In this document: positions 1-6,774 of the stretch, in pieces | Layout: every line of letters begins with the position of its first letter | How positions within the stretch are numbered: the stretch's first letter is position 1 | Assembly (NCBI GenBank): GCA_937920485.1 | Contig: CALETL010000207.1 | Location: forward strand, 1 to 8,206 | Length of the DNA: 8,206 bases | Direction: 5' to 3' | Source of the DNA: an uncultured Phycisphaerae bacterium | GTDB taxonomy: Bacteria > Planctomycetota > Phycisphaerae > Sedimentisphaerales > Anaerohalosphaeraceae | Notes under the pieces: generated by a model | What the model was told of the DNA's origin: nothing | Databases searched by the model: none | Seen by the model: the letters and a program-made list of their open reading frames with translations, nothing else | Program-made: the position numbers and the translations under genes

Positions 1-913
1 CGGCGATGTCATGCTGCTGGAAAACCTGCGTTTCCATAAAGCCGAAACCATTAAGGACAAGGCCGCCAAGGAAGACGCCCAGCTTCGCGAGGCCAAAGAT
101 GCGTTCGCTAAGAAGATTGCTGACATGGCAGATGTCTACATTTGTGATGCATTCGGCACGGCTCACCGTGACAATGCGTCGATGTACACCGTCCCTTCCA
201 TGATGGAAGGCAAGCCGCGAGTCAGTGGTTACCTGATCGAAAAGGAACTGAAGTTTCTTGGCGAAACAGTGGAAAATGCTGAAAAGCCATTTGTTGCGAT
301 TCTCGGCGGAGCCAAAGTTTCGGATAAAATCGCCGTGATCGAGAACCTGTTATCCAAGGTCGATACGATCCTGATCGGCGGCGCGATGGCATACACCTTT
401 TTCAAGGCACAGGGCCAGCAGGTTGGTAACAGTCTTTGTGAAGACGATTTTGTCGATAAGGCCGTCGCTCTGATCGAGCAGGCCAAAGAGGTTGGCTGTG
501 AAATTGTTCTTCCGGTTGATACCGTGGTTGCTACAGAGTTCAAGGCTGATGCGGAAAACAAAGTTGTCGAAGGCGACATTGATGACGGATGGGAAGGCCT
601 TGACATCGGTCCGAAGACGTGCGACCTGTTCACTGCAAAATTGAACGGGGCCAAAACCATCGTCTGGAACGGCCCGATGGGTGTGTTCGAGTTTGAAGCT
701 TTTGCCGCCGGCACCAAGGCCGTGGCCCTTGCGGTCGCTGAGGCAACCGGCAAAGGTGCTCGCAGCGTTATTGGCGGAGGCGATAGTGCCAGCGCCATTG
801 TGAACATGGGACTGGAAGACAAGGTCAGCCACATCTCCACCGGCGGCGGGGCCAGCTTAGAGTTCCTCGAAGGCAAAAAATTCAAATGCCTGGCAATTCT
901 GGATGAAAAGTAA
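1..913 (+). CDS. pgk: Phosphoglycerate kinase, 5'-truncated by window edge
   Basis: Phosphoglycerate kinase is the cytosolic glycolytic and gluconeogenic enzyme that transfers phosphate between 1,3-bisphosphoglycerate and ADP. The reading frame is already open at base 2 (Gly-Asp-Val before the first Met at 11), so the true start lies upstream. Compared with about 390 residues for the family, roughly the first 100 are missing. Visible family motifs, in order, are LLENLRF, DAFGTAHR (substrate-binding region of the N-domain), GGAKVSDKI at the start of the nucleotide domain, VVATEF, IVWNGPMGVFEF, the nucleotide-site GGGDSASA and the C-terminal STGGGASLEFLEGK. The C-terminus is complete, ending in TAA at 911-913. 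No substitution looks damaging. About 70 bases separate it from rpe, with a promoter-like sequence between, so rpe need not depend on pgk transcription. The internal ATG at 11 should not be taken as the start. Confidence 0.97.
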   Translation, partial: GDVMLLENLRFHKAETIKDKAAKEDAQLREAKDAFAKKIADMADVYICDAFGTAHRDNASMYTVPSMMEGKPRVSGYLIEKELKFLGETVENAEKPFVAILGGAKVSDKIAVIENLLSKVDTILIGGAMAYTFFKAQGQQVGNSLCEDDFVDKAVALIEQAKEVGCEIVLPVDTVVATEFKADAENKVVEGDIDDGWEGLDIGPKTCDLFTAKLNGAKTIVWNGPMGVFEFEAFAAGTKAVALAVAEATGKGARSVIGGGDSASAIVNMGLEDKVSHISTGGGASLEFLEGKKFKCLAILDEK

Positions 914-918
914 TTTGA

Positions 919-947
919 TTGAATAACGATGGGTACTCTGCTATGAT
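919..947 (+). promoter_or_regulatory. Sigma-70-type promoter with extended -10, upstream of rpe
   Basis: A -35-like TTGAAT (919-924, 4 of 6 to consensus) is followed by a 17-base spacer and a -10 TATGAT (942-947, 5 of 6). A TG one base upstream of the -10 (939-940) makes an extended -10 element. Transcription would begin near 954, giving a leader of about 30 bases to the ATG at 984. It lies in the pgk-rpe gap, where a promoter is expected. This is read by eye from consensus, with no experimental support. Confidence 0.5.
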
Positions 948-983
948 AACAGGGTGCTCGTTTTTTATTTTGTGATAAGGATC

Positions 984-1658
984 ATGGGAACCAGACGTCT
1001 ACCAAAAGCAGGTACACTGGAAATCGCGCCGTCGATTTTGAGCGCGGATTTCGCAAATCTCGCCTCCGAGATTGCCCAGATGACCGCTGAAGATATTCAG
1101 ATCGTGCATCTGGACGTCATGGACGGCCATTTTGTGCCCAATATTACATTCGGTCCTCCGGTGGTCAAATGGATTCGAAAATATACGGATGCGGTTTTGG
1201 ATACACACCTGATGATCACCGATCCGAAAAAGTATGCCCCGGAGTTTATTAAAGCCGGTTCTGATCATATTACGTTCCATATCGAAACGGTGGAAAATCC
1301 GACCGACTTCATCAAAGAACTACGCGATCAGGGAGTTACCGTCGGTGTTACCTTAAATCCGGAAACCCCTGTCGAAACAATTGAAAAGGCCGCTTCATTA
1401 TGTGATATGGTGTTGGTGATGACGGTCCGTCCCGGATTTGGCGGCCAGTCATTCATAGATAAAGCTGCTCAAAAGTGCAGACGACTGCGCGAAATAGTGG
1501 GCTCCGATATACGGATTGAAGTCGATGGCGGGATCGATTCCGGAACAATTGCAACCGTGCGTGATTACGGAGCGGACACCTTTGTTGCCGGCAATGCGAT
1601 TTTCGGAAAACAAAATCGCCACGAAGCTCTCTCGCAGCTTCAGGCGGCCCTGAGATGA
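984..1658 (+). CDS. rpe: Ribulose-phosphate 3-epimerase
   Basis: Interconverts D-ribulose 5-phosphate and D-xylulose 5-phosphate in the pentose phosphate pathway; a cytosolic metal-dependent TIM-barrel enzyme. The 224-residue product matches the usual 220-230. Motifs include IAPSILSADF (residues 14-23), HLDVMDGHFVPN (42-53, with His42 and catalytic Asp44), DTHLMI (73-78, metal His75), the phosphate-binding MTVRPGFGGQSF (146-157), EVDGGI (179-184, catalytic Asp181) and FVAGNAIFG (200-208). An in-frame GTG at 954 would add ten hydrophobic residues, but it coincides with the predicted transcription start. ATG 984 is therefore preferred, although AAGGA at 977-981 sits only 2 bases from it, unusually close for a Shine-Dalgarno site. 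The family is certain; the start is moderately certain. accD follows after 6 bases, so co-transcription is likely. Confidence 0.95.
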   Translation: MGTRRLPKAGTLEIAPSILSADFANLASEIAQMTAEDIQIVHLDVMDGHFVPNITFGPPVVKWIRKYTDAVLDTHLMITDPKKYAPEFIKAGSDHITFHIETVENPTDFIKELRDQGVTVGVTLNPETPVETIEKAASLCDMVLVMTVRPGFGGQSFIDKAAQKCRRLREIVGSDIRIEVDGGIDSGTIATVRDYGADTFVAGNAIFGKQNRHEALSQLQAALR

Positions 1659-1664
1659 TAAAAA

Positions 1665-2531
1665 ATGAGCCGAGTATCAGTACTAATGGGTAAAAAGAAA
1701 AAAGCAAACTGGAACGGTTATTCATTAAAACCGCGTAAAGAAATGCCGGAAGGTCTGTGGCTGTCGTGTCCTTCCTGCAAAAACATGCTTTACAAAAAAA
1801 CGGTTGATGAGAATCTTGGAGTTTGCACAGAATGCAAACACCATTTCCGTATTGACGGTGCCACACGGATTCAGCAGTTGACCGATGAAGGTTCATTTGA
1901 GGAAATCGCCGCGGACCTGGCCAGCAGTGATCCGCTCGAGTTTACATGGGGCGAGCAGAATTATAAGGATCGCATCACAGTCGATCCGGCCCGGATGAAT
2001 GCCCATGAGGCGATGCTTGCGGGTAAGGCCTTTATTCGTGGTCGTGGCGTGATGCTGGCGGTGATGAACTTTGACTTTTTAGGCGGGTCCATGGGAATGG
2101 TTGTCGGAGAGAAATTCTGCCGGGCCGTGGATCGGGCGATAGAAGAATCACTGCCGTTTATCGTAGTCTGCTGTAGCGGGGGCGCTCGAATGCACGAAGG
2201 ACTGGTTGCCCTGCAGCAAATGGCCAAAACCAGCGCCGCTCTCGCACGCTATGACGAAGCGGGGGGTTTGTATATCTGTGTCCTGACCGACCCGACCACC
2301 GGCGGCGTCGCGGCCAGCTTTGCCATGCTGGGCGATGTGATCATTGCTGAACCCAAGGCCCTGATCGGATTTGCCGGGCCGCGTGTGATTCAGCAAACTA
2401 TCAAGATCGAACTGCCCGAGGGCTTTCAATCATCAGAATTCCTGCAGGAGCACGGGTTCATCGATATGATCGTCCACCGCAAGGATCTGCGTAGCGAAAT
2501 CGGCCGCCTTATCGACTACTGTGGTAAATAG
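1665..2531 (+). CDS. accD: Acetyl-CoA carboxylase carboxyltransferase subunit beta
   Basis: AccD pairs with AccA to transfer carboxyl from carboxybiotin to acetyl-CoA, making malonyl-CoA for fatty acid synthesis in the cytosol. The N-terminal zinc ribbon is intact: Cys35, Cys38, Cys54 and Cys57, with the C-x2-C-x15-C-x2-C spacing of E. coli AccD. The crotonase-like carboxyltransferase domain follows, with CSGGARMHEG, MAKTSAALA, LTDPTTGGVAASFAMLGD, IAEPKALIGFAGPRVI and GFQSSEFLQEHGFIDMIV, all diagnostic. The length of 288 residues is normal. Two starts are possible: ATG 1665, or ATG 1686, which would place the first zinc Cys at 28, closer to E. coli. Neither has a clear Shine-Dalgarno site. 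accA is not in the window, so the enzyme's other half must be encoded elsewhere. It follows rpe by 6 bases and is probably in the same transcript. Confidence 0.96.
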   Translation: MSRVSVLMGKKKKANWNGYSLKPRKEMPEGLWLSCPSCKNMLYKKTVDENLGVCTECKHHFRIDGATRIQQLTDEGSFEEIAADLASSDPLEFTWGEQNYKDRITVDPARMNAHEAMLAGKAFIRGRGVMLAVMNFDFLGGSMGMVVGEKFCRAVDRAIEESLPFIVVCCSGGARMHEGLVALQQMAKTSAALARYDEAGGLYICVLTDPTTGGVAASFAMLGDVIIAEPKALIGFAGPRVIQQTIKIELPEGFQSSEFLQEHGFIDMIVHRKDLRSEIGRLIDYCGK

Positions 2532-2577
2532 GGCCGTAGTTTTTCAGAATCTTCTTTTTTCATCGCTATTTCACGAG

Positions 2578-2583
2578 TATAAT
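2578..2583 (+). promoter_or_regulatory. Possible -10 box (TATAAT) upstream of hisC
   Basis: A perfect TATAAT lies in the 78-base accD-hisC gap, 26 bases before the favoured hisC ATG. It would start transcription near 2590 and leave a leader of about 20 bases. The -35 side is poor: a T-rich run occupies 2555-2560 at 17-base spacing, with no TTGACA-like hexamer. It is plausible because the gap is long enough for a new transcription unit, but the support is one hexamer in an AT-rich stretch. Confidence 0.35.
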
Positions 2584-2609
2584 TGTGCAAAATATTTTCA
2601 GGTATGATG

Positions 2610-3650
2610 ATGGCATATTTTCGTGACACAATTGAGCAAATGGCGGGCTATACCCCCGGTTTTCAGCCGAAACAGGCCGATGTGGTCAAACTGAACACCA
2701 ATGAGAATCCCTATCCGCCTTCATCCCGGGTGGTTGAGGCGATACGCAATCTCCCCCCCGAAAAGCTGCGCAAGTACCCCGAAGCCGCCGGCGACAGCTT
2801 CCGAAACGCCGCCGCGGATGTGCTTGGAATACGGCCGGAAAACATACTCTGCACCAATGGCGGCGACGATTTATTGACCATCTGTTTTCGGGCGTTTTGC
2901 GATGCGGGCCGTCCGGTCGCCTATGCCCAGCCGACCTATTCGCTGTATCCGGTCCTTGCGAATCTTCAGGGATGCGAGAGGATAGAGGTCAAACGGGACC
3001 CAAAGGGTTCACTGGACAAACTGGCCAGGATCGATGCGCCGTTGACGGTCATCTGCAATCCGAATGCCCCAACATGTGATTTTATTTCCGTTGACGCACT
3101 GGCTGCACTTGCGGCGAAACTTACCGGAGTGCTGCTGATTGATGAGGCTTACGTTGATTTTGCGGATGACAATGCGATTCGCCTGACCAACGATTACAAC
3201 AATGTCATTGTCCTTCGTTCCATGAGCAAGGGCTATTCGCTGGCCGGGATTCGTTTTGGATTCGGCATCGCGCAGAAAATGCTGATCGACGGCCTGATGA
3301 AGGTTAAGGATTCATACAATGTCGATACAGTTTCAATTGCTGCCGCCGCTGCCGCGATCCGGGATCAGGCCTACCTGAAAGAAAATGTTCAAAAGATTGT
3401 CAATGAGCGTACACGTTTGACCGAACAGCTAAGGACAATGGGATTTGAAGTAGGTGACAGCCAGACGAATTTCATTCTGACACGCTGTGTCACGCAAAAT
3501 GCGAAAGATGTTTTTGATGCACTGGTTCAGCGGAATATTTATGTGCGATATTTCGCGTTACCGGGTCTGGAAGATAAATTACGAATCACGATTGGTACGC
3601 CGCAGCAGAATGATCTGTTGCTGGACGCACTAAAAGAAATTGTTGGTTAA
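2610..3650 (+). CDS. hisC: Histidinol-phosphate aminotransferase
   Basis: PLP-dependent class I/II aminotransferase that converts imidazole-acetol phosphate to L-histidinol phosphate with glutamate as donor; cytosolic, histidine pathway. Motifs are LNTNENPYPPS near the N-terminus, TNGGDDLL, the AQPTYSLYPV segment, NPNAPT (from Asn150), LIDEAYVDF, and the PLP-lysine motif SMSKGYSLAGIRFG with Lys207 as the Schiff-base lysine. Arg in LRITIGTPQQN near the C-terminus fits the substrate-carboxylate Arg. The 346-residue length is normal. Three consecutive in-frame ATGs (2604, 2607, 2610) and a TTG at 2583 are available. The third ATG gives MAYFRDTI, like family N-termini, and has AGG at 2600-2602 at 7-base spacing. 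Cys156 replaces the Gly often found after NPNxPT. HisC relatives can also act on aromatic substrates, but the adjacent hisB supports the histidine role. Confidence 0.92.
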   Translation: MAYFRDTIEQMAGYTPGFQPKQADVVKLNTNENPYPPSSRVVEAIRNLPPEKLRKYPEAAGDSFRNAAADVLGIRPENILCTNGGDDLLTICFRAFCDAGRPVAYAQPTYSLYPVLANLQGCERIEVKRDPKGSLDKLARIDAPLTVICNPNAPTCDFISVDALAALAAKLTGVLLIDEAYVDFADDNAIRLTNDYNNVIVLRSMSKGYSLAGIRFGFGIAQKMLIDGLMKVKDSYNVDTVSIAAAAAAIRDQAYLKENVQKIVNERTRLTEQLRTMGFEVGDSQTNFILTRCVTQNAKDVFDALVQRNIYVRYFALPGLEDKLRITIGTPQQNDLLLDALKEIVG

Positions 3651-3653
3651 GGA
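3649..3653 (+). promoter_or_regulatory. Shine-Dalgarno site that fixes the hisB start
   Basis: AAGGA lies 7 bases before the ATG at 3661 and overlaps the hisC stop codon (3648-3650). It supports ATG 3661 over the in-frame TTG at 3640, which would overlap hisC. The arrangement suggests translation of hisB is coupled to termination on hisC. Confidence 0.6.
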
Positions 3654-3660
3654 ATTGGAC

Positions 3661-4245
3661 ATGGCAGAACGAAAGTCAAAAATCGAACGTAAAACAAACG
3701 AAACCGATATTATCGTCGAGCTGAATCTGGACGGAGAGGGGTGTTATGAGATCGATACCGGCGTGGGTTTTTTCGACCACATGCTGACGCATCTGAGCAA
3801 ACACAGCAAAATTAATATGATCATTAAGGCCACCGGCGATCTTGAGATCGACGCTCACCATACGATTGAGGACATCGGGATATGTCTGGGCGAAGCACTT
3901 TGTGCTGCTGTTGCAGACAAAAAAGGCATTGCCCGTTACGGCAACAGCACCGTCCCCATGGAAGATGCCAAAGCAGTGGTGACCGTAGATCTGTCGGGTC
4001 GCCCATTTCTTGTGTATCACGCGGACTTTCCCAGCGAGAAAATTGGTGAGTTTGACATCGAGTGTGTTGAAGAATTCCTGCGGAGTTTCTCAACCGTAGG
4101 AAAGTTCAATCTTCATACTGAAGTGCCGTACGGAACGAACAGTCATCACATCGCCGAGGCGATCTTTAAAGCCTTGGGCCAGGCGATCGGCATGGCGGCC
4201 AAAGTGATCGGCACTGACATCCCCAGCACAAAGGGAGTTCTTTAA
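3661..4245 (+). CDS. hisB: Imidazoleglycerol-phosphate dehydratase
   Basis: Monofunctional IGP dehydratase that converts imidazole-glycerol phosphate to imidazole-acetol phosphate, the substrate of HisC encoded just upstream. It is a cytosolic manganese enzyme with two pseudo-repeated halves. First-half signature: GVGFFDHML (His40) and DAHHTIEDIG (His66, His67, Glu70). Second-half signature: GTNSHHIAEAIFKALG (His162, His163, Glu166). These are the metal-binding histidine pairs of the family. The C-terminus ends with the conserved IPSTKGVL. At 194 residues it is a complete stand-alone HisB, without the N-terminal histidinol-phosphatase domain of the E. coli bifunctional protein. Ten bases separate it from hisC, and ispF begins after a single base, so translational coupling is likely. 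Other his genes are absent from the window. Confidence 0.97.
   Translation: MAERKSKIERKTNETDIIVELNLDGEGCYEIDTGVGFFDHMLTHLSKHSKINMIIKATGDLEIDAHHTIEDIGICLGEALCAAVADKKGIARYGNSTVPMEDAKAVVTVDLSGRPFLVYHADFPSEKIGEFDIECVEEFLRSFSTVGKFNLHTEVPYGTNSHHIAEAIFKALGQAIGMAAKVIGTDIPSTKGVL
4231..4237 (+). promoter_or_regulatory. Shine-Dalgarno site supporting the GTG start of ispF
   Basis: AAGGGAG within the last codons of hisB lies 9 bases before the GTG at 4247. The nearby ATG at 4251 is out of frame with ispF, so this site and the reading frame together favour GTG as the initiation codon. Confidence 0.5.
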
Positions 4246-4246
4246 G

Positions 4247-4759
4247 GTGAATGACGGATTGCAGTACGAGTATCGAACGGGTATTGGCACGGATATCCAC
4301 AAGCTGGTGTCAGACAGACCCTTGTTGCTGGGCGGTATACAGGTGCCGTTTGAGCTGGGGCTTTTGGGTCACAGTGACGGTGATGTGCTACTGCACGCCG
4401 TGATTGATGCGGTTCTCGGCGCCGCCGGACTGGGGGATATCGGATCGCTGTTTCCCGATACCGATCCGCAGTGGAAAGATGCAAGCAGCAGTGATTTGCT
4501 CTATGAGGTTCGAGAGTACTACAAGCAGTATGACTGGGAAGTGGTCAACCTCGACGTGATCATTCATGCTCAACTGCCGAAACTGGAACCCTATAAAGGG
4601 CAGATCAAACGTGAAGTCGCCGGTCTGTTGGAAATCGATTTTTCAAATGTAAACATCAAGGCCAAAACAAACGAGGGCCTTGACGCCGTCGGTGATGGCC
4701 GCGCGATTGCCGCAACCGCCGCGGTCCTGATGCAAAGACGCATAAAACGAACATTGTAG
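4247..4759 (+). CDS. ispF: 2-C-methyl-D-erythritol 2,4-cyclodiphosphate synthase
   Basis: MEP-pathway enzyme that cyclises CDP-methylerythritol 2-phosphate to methylerythritol cyclodiphosphate with release of CMP; a cytosolic homotrimer with zinc at subunit interfaces. The three metal ligands are visible with E. coli spacing: Asp16 and His18 in GTDIHKL, and His50 in GHSDGDVLLHAV. FPDTDPQWKDASS matches the flexible active-site region, and NIKAKTNEGLDAVGDGRAIAA the CDP-binding and C-terminal signature. At 170 residues it is about ten longer than usual, mostly an N-terminal extension that depends on the GTG start at 4247; an in-frame TTG at 4259 would shorten it. It begins one base after the hisB stop, so co-expression is very likely although the pathways are unrelated. 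ispD, often adjacent or fused, is not present here. Confidence 0.96.
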   Translation: MNDGLQYEYRTGIGTDIHKLVSDRPLLLGGIQVPFELGLLGHSDGDVLLHAVIDAVLGAAGLGDIGSLFPDTDPQWKDASSSDLLYEVREYYKQYDWEVVNLDVIIHAQLPKLEPYKGQIKREVAGLLEIDFSNVNIKAKTNEGLDAVGDGRAIAATAAVLMQRRIKRTL

Positions 4760-4765
4760 TGTTTT

Positions 4766-4836
4766 ACCATGAAGAGCATGAAGGTCATGAAGATTAATAA
4801 TTATTTTTACTTCATGTTCTTCAAGTCCTTCATGGT
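4766..4836. repeat. Inverted repeat built from 9-base CATGAAG units, ispF-cysS gap
   Basis: The left arm (4766-4792) is three direct 9-base units ACCATGAAG, AGCATGAAG and GTCATGAAG. The right arm (4810-4836) is three units in reverse complement: CTTCATGTT, CTTCAAGTC and CTTCATGGT. The arms pair at 22 of 27 positions around a 17-base AT-rich centre that itself contains the 10-base palindrome AATAATTATT (4796-4805). The structure fills most of the 98-base gap. No T-run follows the right arm, so it is not a standard intrinsic terminator, though RNA made from it should fold into a long stem. It could be a dispersed intergenic element or an RNA-stability or processing stem. No transposase or obvious target duplication flanks it. 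Confidence 0.85.
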
Positions 4837-4857
4837 TAATACCAGAGAGACGAGAAC

Positions 4858-6285
4858 ATGAGTGAGATTAGATTTTATAATACATTTTCAAAAAAAATCG
4901 AACCATTTGAGCCGGTGGAACCGGGTAAGGTCAAGCTGTACAGTTGCGGCCCGACCGTTTATTCGCATCCGCATATTGGCAACTTTCGTTCATTTTTAAT
5001 GGCTGACTTGCTGAAACGTTTCCTGGAGTTTAAGGGCTATACTGTCAACCACATCATGAACATTACCGATGTAGGACACCTGCTTGATGATGCGGATGAA
5101 GGCGCCGACAAACTCGAAGAAGTGGCTCGCAAAGAAAAAAAGGATCCGCTGGAAATCGCGGCGTATTACATCGACTCGTTCAATACCGCAAGCGAGATGC
5201 TGAATATCAAGCCCGCTGACAGCTATCCAAGAGCCACCGAACATATCAATGAAATGATCGAGATGGTTCAAACGTTGATCGACAAGGGTCACGCTTATGT
5301 GGTTGGCAGCAATGTCTATTACGATGTCACGACTTTCGCCGACTACGGTAAACTATCCGGCAACACACTGGACGATCTCAATGCCGGAGCGAGGATTGAG
5401 GTCAACGATGAAAAGAGAAGTCCGCAGGATTTCGCTCTCTGGAAGCATGACCCCAAGCATATTCAGCAATGGGACAGCCCGTGGGGACGCGGGTTTCCGG
5501 GCTGGCACATCGAGTGCTCAGCCATGAGCGTAAAATACCTCGGCGAGCAGTTCGATTTTCACACCGGCGGCGAGGACAACATCTTCCCCCACCATGAGTG
5601 CGAGATTGCTCAGTCTGAAGGCGCTTCCGGTAAAAAATGGGTCAAGTACTGGATGCACGGACGGTTTCTGATGTTCGATGGCGAAAAAATGTCCAAGTCT
5701 AAGGGCAATCTTTACACGATTCAGGAACTCGTTGAAAAGGGCTTTAAGAAAAACGCCATTCGCTACGCCCTGATCTCCTCGCACTATCGCCAGAACTACA
5801 ACTTCACCTTCGACGGCCTCAAAGCCGCCGAACAAGCGATCGACAAGATAAGCCAGTGCGTCTTTACCGTTAAAGAAAAAGCGAAAACCAATCCGGCGAT
5901 GACGATTCGGGATGAGGTAACGGCTTTTATCGAAAAAGGAATCAACGGCTTCGATGAGGCATTAAGCGATGACCTGAATATATCCAAAGCATTAGCTGCA
6001 GTGTTTGAGCTGGTCAAAGATGCAAACAAGCTGACAGATGTTACTGCCGCGGAAGCCGCCGCGATTGTCGAAGCGATCGAAAAAATAGATTCCGTACTCG
6101 GTGTTCTCCAGGAAACCGACGAACAGATTCCCGCCGAGATCACCGAATTGGCCGAACAACGCAAACAGGCCAAGCTATCCAAAGATTGGGCAACCGCCGA
6201 CCAAATTCGTGATAAGGTCACTGCCATGGGCTTTACCATCGAGGATATGCCCGGCCATGAATACCGAATCAAGAAGGCGGAGTGA
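4858..6285 (+). CDS. cysS: Cysteine--tRNA ligase
   Basis: Class I aminoacyl-tRNA synthetase that charges tRNA-Cys with cysteine in the cytosol. The 475-residue length is typical. The catalytic Rossmann domain carries the HIGH-type motif HIGN (39-42, within SCGPTVYSHPHIGNFRSF), NITDVGHLLDDADEG (68-82), the WHIECS segment and the KMSKS loop (277-281). All four zinc ligands that recognise cysteine are present with E. coli spacing: Cys30, Cys220, His245 and Glu249. The C-terminal part (about 320-475) is helical and ends in a typical tRNA-binding tail (KLSKDWATADQIRDKV and following). The ATG at 4858 has only a weak purine stretch upstream (GAGAGACGAG, 4844-4853). The upstream gap holds the inverted repeat and no T-box-like leader. 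ruvC starts 3 bases after the stop. Confidence 0.98.
   Translation: MSEIRFYNTFSKKIEPFEPVEPGKVKLYSCGPTVYSHPHIGNFRSFLMADLLKRFLEFKGYTVNHIMNITDVGHLLDDADEGADKLEEVARKEKKDPLEIAAYYIDSFNTASEMLNIKPADSYPRATEHINEMIEMVQTLIDKGHAYVVGSNVYYDVTTFADYGKLSGNTLDDLNAGARIEVNDEKRSPQDFALWKHDPKHIQQWDSPWGRGFPGWHIECSAMSVKYLGEQFDFHTGGEDNIFPHHECEIAQSEGASGKKWVKYWMHGRFLMFDGEKMSKSKGNLYTIQELVEKGFKKNAIRYALISSHYRQNYNFTFDGLKAAEQAIDKISQCVFTVKEKAKTNPAMTIRDEVTAFIEKGINGFDEALSDDLNISKALAAVFELVKDANKLTDVTAAEAAAIVEAIEKIDSVLGVLQETDEQIPAEITELAEQRKQAKLSKDWATADQIRDKVTAMGFTIEDMPGHEYRIKKAE
6274..6282 (+). promoter_or_regulatory. Shine-Dalgarno site of ruvC inside the cysS end
   Basis: AAGGCGGAG, with GGAG at 6279-6282, lies 6 bases before the ruvC ATG at 6289 and inside the last codons of cysS. 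It is the strongest ribosome binding site of the window, and it supports both the ruvC start and coupling with cysS. Confidence 0.6.
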
Positions 6286-6288
6286 TGG

Positions 6289-6774
6289 ATGAAAATACTC
6301 GGCATCGATCCCGGTTTACAGATGTGCGGCTATGCGGTCATCCAGACCAAGCTGCTGGATACCAAACTGATCGAAGCCGGTGTGTTCCGAACCGATGGCA
6401 AAGCGGAATTAGCCGAGCGGTTGTGTCAGATCGCGGGCGATATCGAGCAGGTCTTGAAAACGCACAAGCCGGATGCCGTGGCCGTCGAACAGTTGTATGC
6501 TCATTACAAGCATCCGCGGACGGCGATTTTGATGGGCCATGCCCGCGGCGTGATTTTGCAAAAGGCCGCCGAAAGCGGGGCGAGCGTCAAAGATTTCGCC
6601 GCGACCCGGATTAAAAAGTCGCTGACCGGAAACGGCAGAGCCAGCAAACGGCAGATGCAGTTGTCGATTCAGTCGGTATTGAGGCTGTCCGAACCGCCCG
6701 AACCAGCGGACGTGGCTGATGCGATTGCGATTGCACTCTGCTGTGCGAATGAAAGTAATATTAAAATCTTGTAA
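6289..6774 (+). CDS. ruvC: Crossover junction endodeoxyribonuclease RuvC
   Basis: Holliday junction resolvase that cuts four-way junctions symmetrically, working with the RuvAB branch-migration motor encoded next. It has the RNase H-like fold, and all four catalytic acidic residues can be assigned: Asp7 in GIDPG, Glu67 in VAVEQLY, and Asp141 and Asp144 in ADVADAIAIA, nearly the same positions as E. coli (7, 66, 138, 141). GHARGVIL (83-90) and TGNGRASKRQMQ (113-124, DNA-contacting basic segment) are also typical. The 161-residue length is near the 160-175 norm, so the protein looks intact and active. It starts 3 bases after cysS with a good ribosome binding site. ruvA follows after 29 bases containing a small 9-base tandem repeat. 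Confidence 0.97.
   Translation: MKILGIDPGLQMCGYAVIQTKLLDTKLIEAGVFRTDGKAELAERLCQIAGDIEQVLKTHKPDAVAVEQLYAHYKHPRTAILMGHARGVILQKAAESGASVKDFAATRIKKSLTGNGRASKRQMQLSIQSVLRLSEPPEPADVADAIAIALCCANESNIKIL

Noticed and set aside
229..885. Long open frame on the minus strand opposite pgk
   Set aside because: It lies wholly inside a gene with unmistakable PGK motifs, has no recognisable domain, and its low-complexity Ser/Ala/Pro content is typical of an antisense shadow.
2515..2545. Possible intrinsic terminator after accD (ACTAC ... GTAGT followed by TTTTT)
   Set aside because: Only a 5-base-pair stem with a long interrupted interior and a short T-run, partly inside the accD coding end; too weak to call.
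2752..2759. Run of C bases in hisC as a phase-variable tract
   Set aside because: Seven C residues in a row is short for slippage control, and the reading frame is intact in a metabolic gene with no reason to switch.
4760..4857. T-box or other amino-acid riboswitch before cysS
   Set aside because: The gap is only 98 bases, is occupied by the repeat hairpin, and shows no T-box sequence or terminator/antiterminator pair.
4760..4857. Inverted repeat as an insertion-sequence remnant
   Set aside because: No transposase fragment and no convincing target-site duplication at the flanks; the arms are internally periodic, unlike IS ends.
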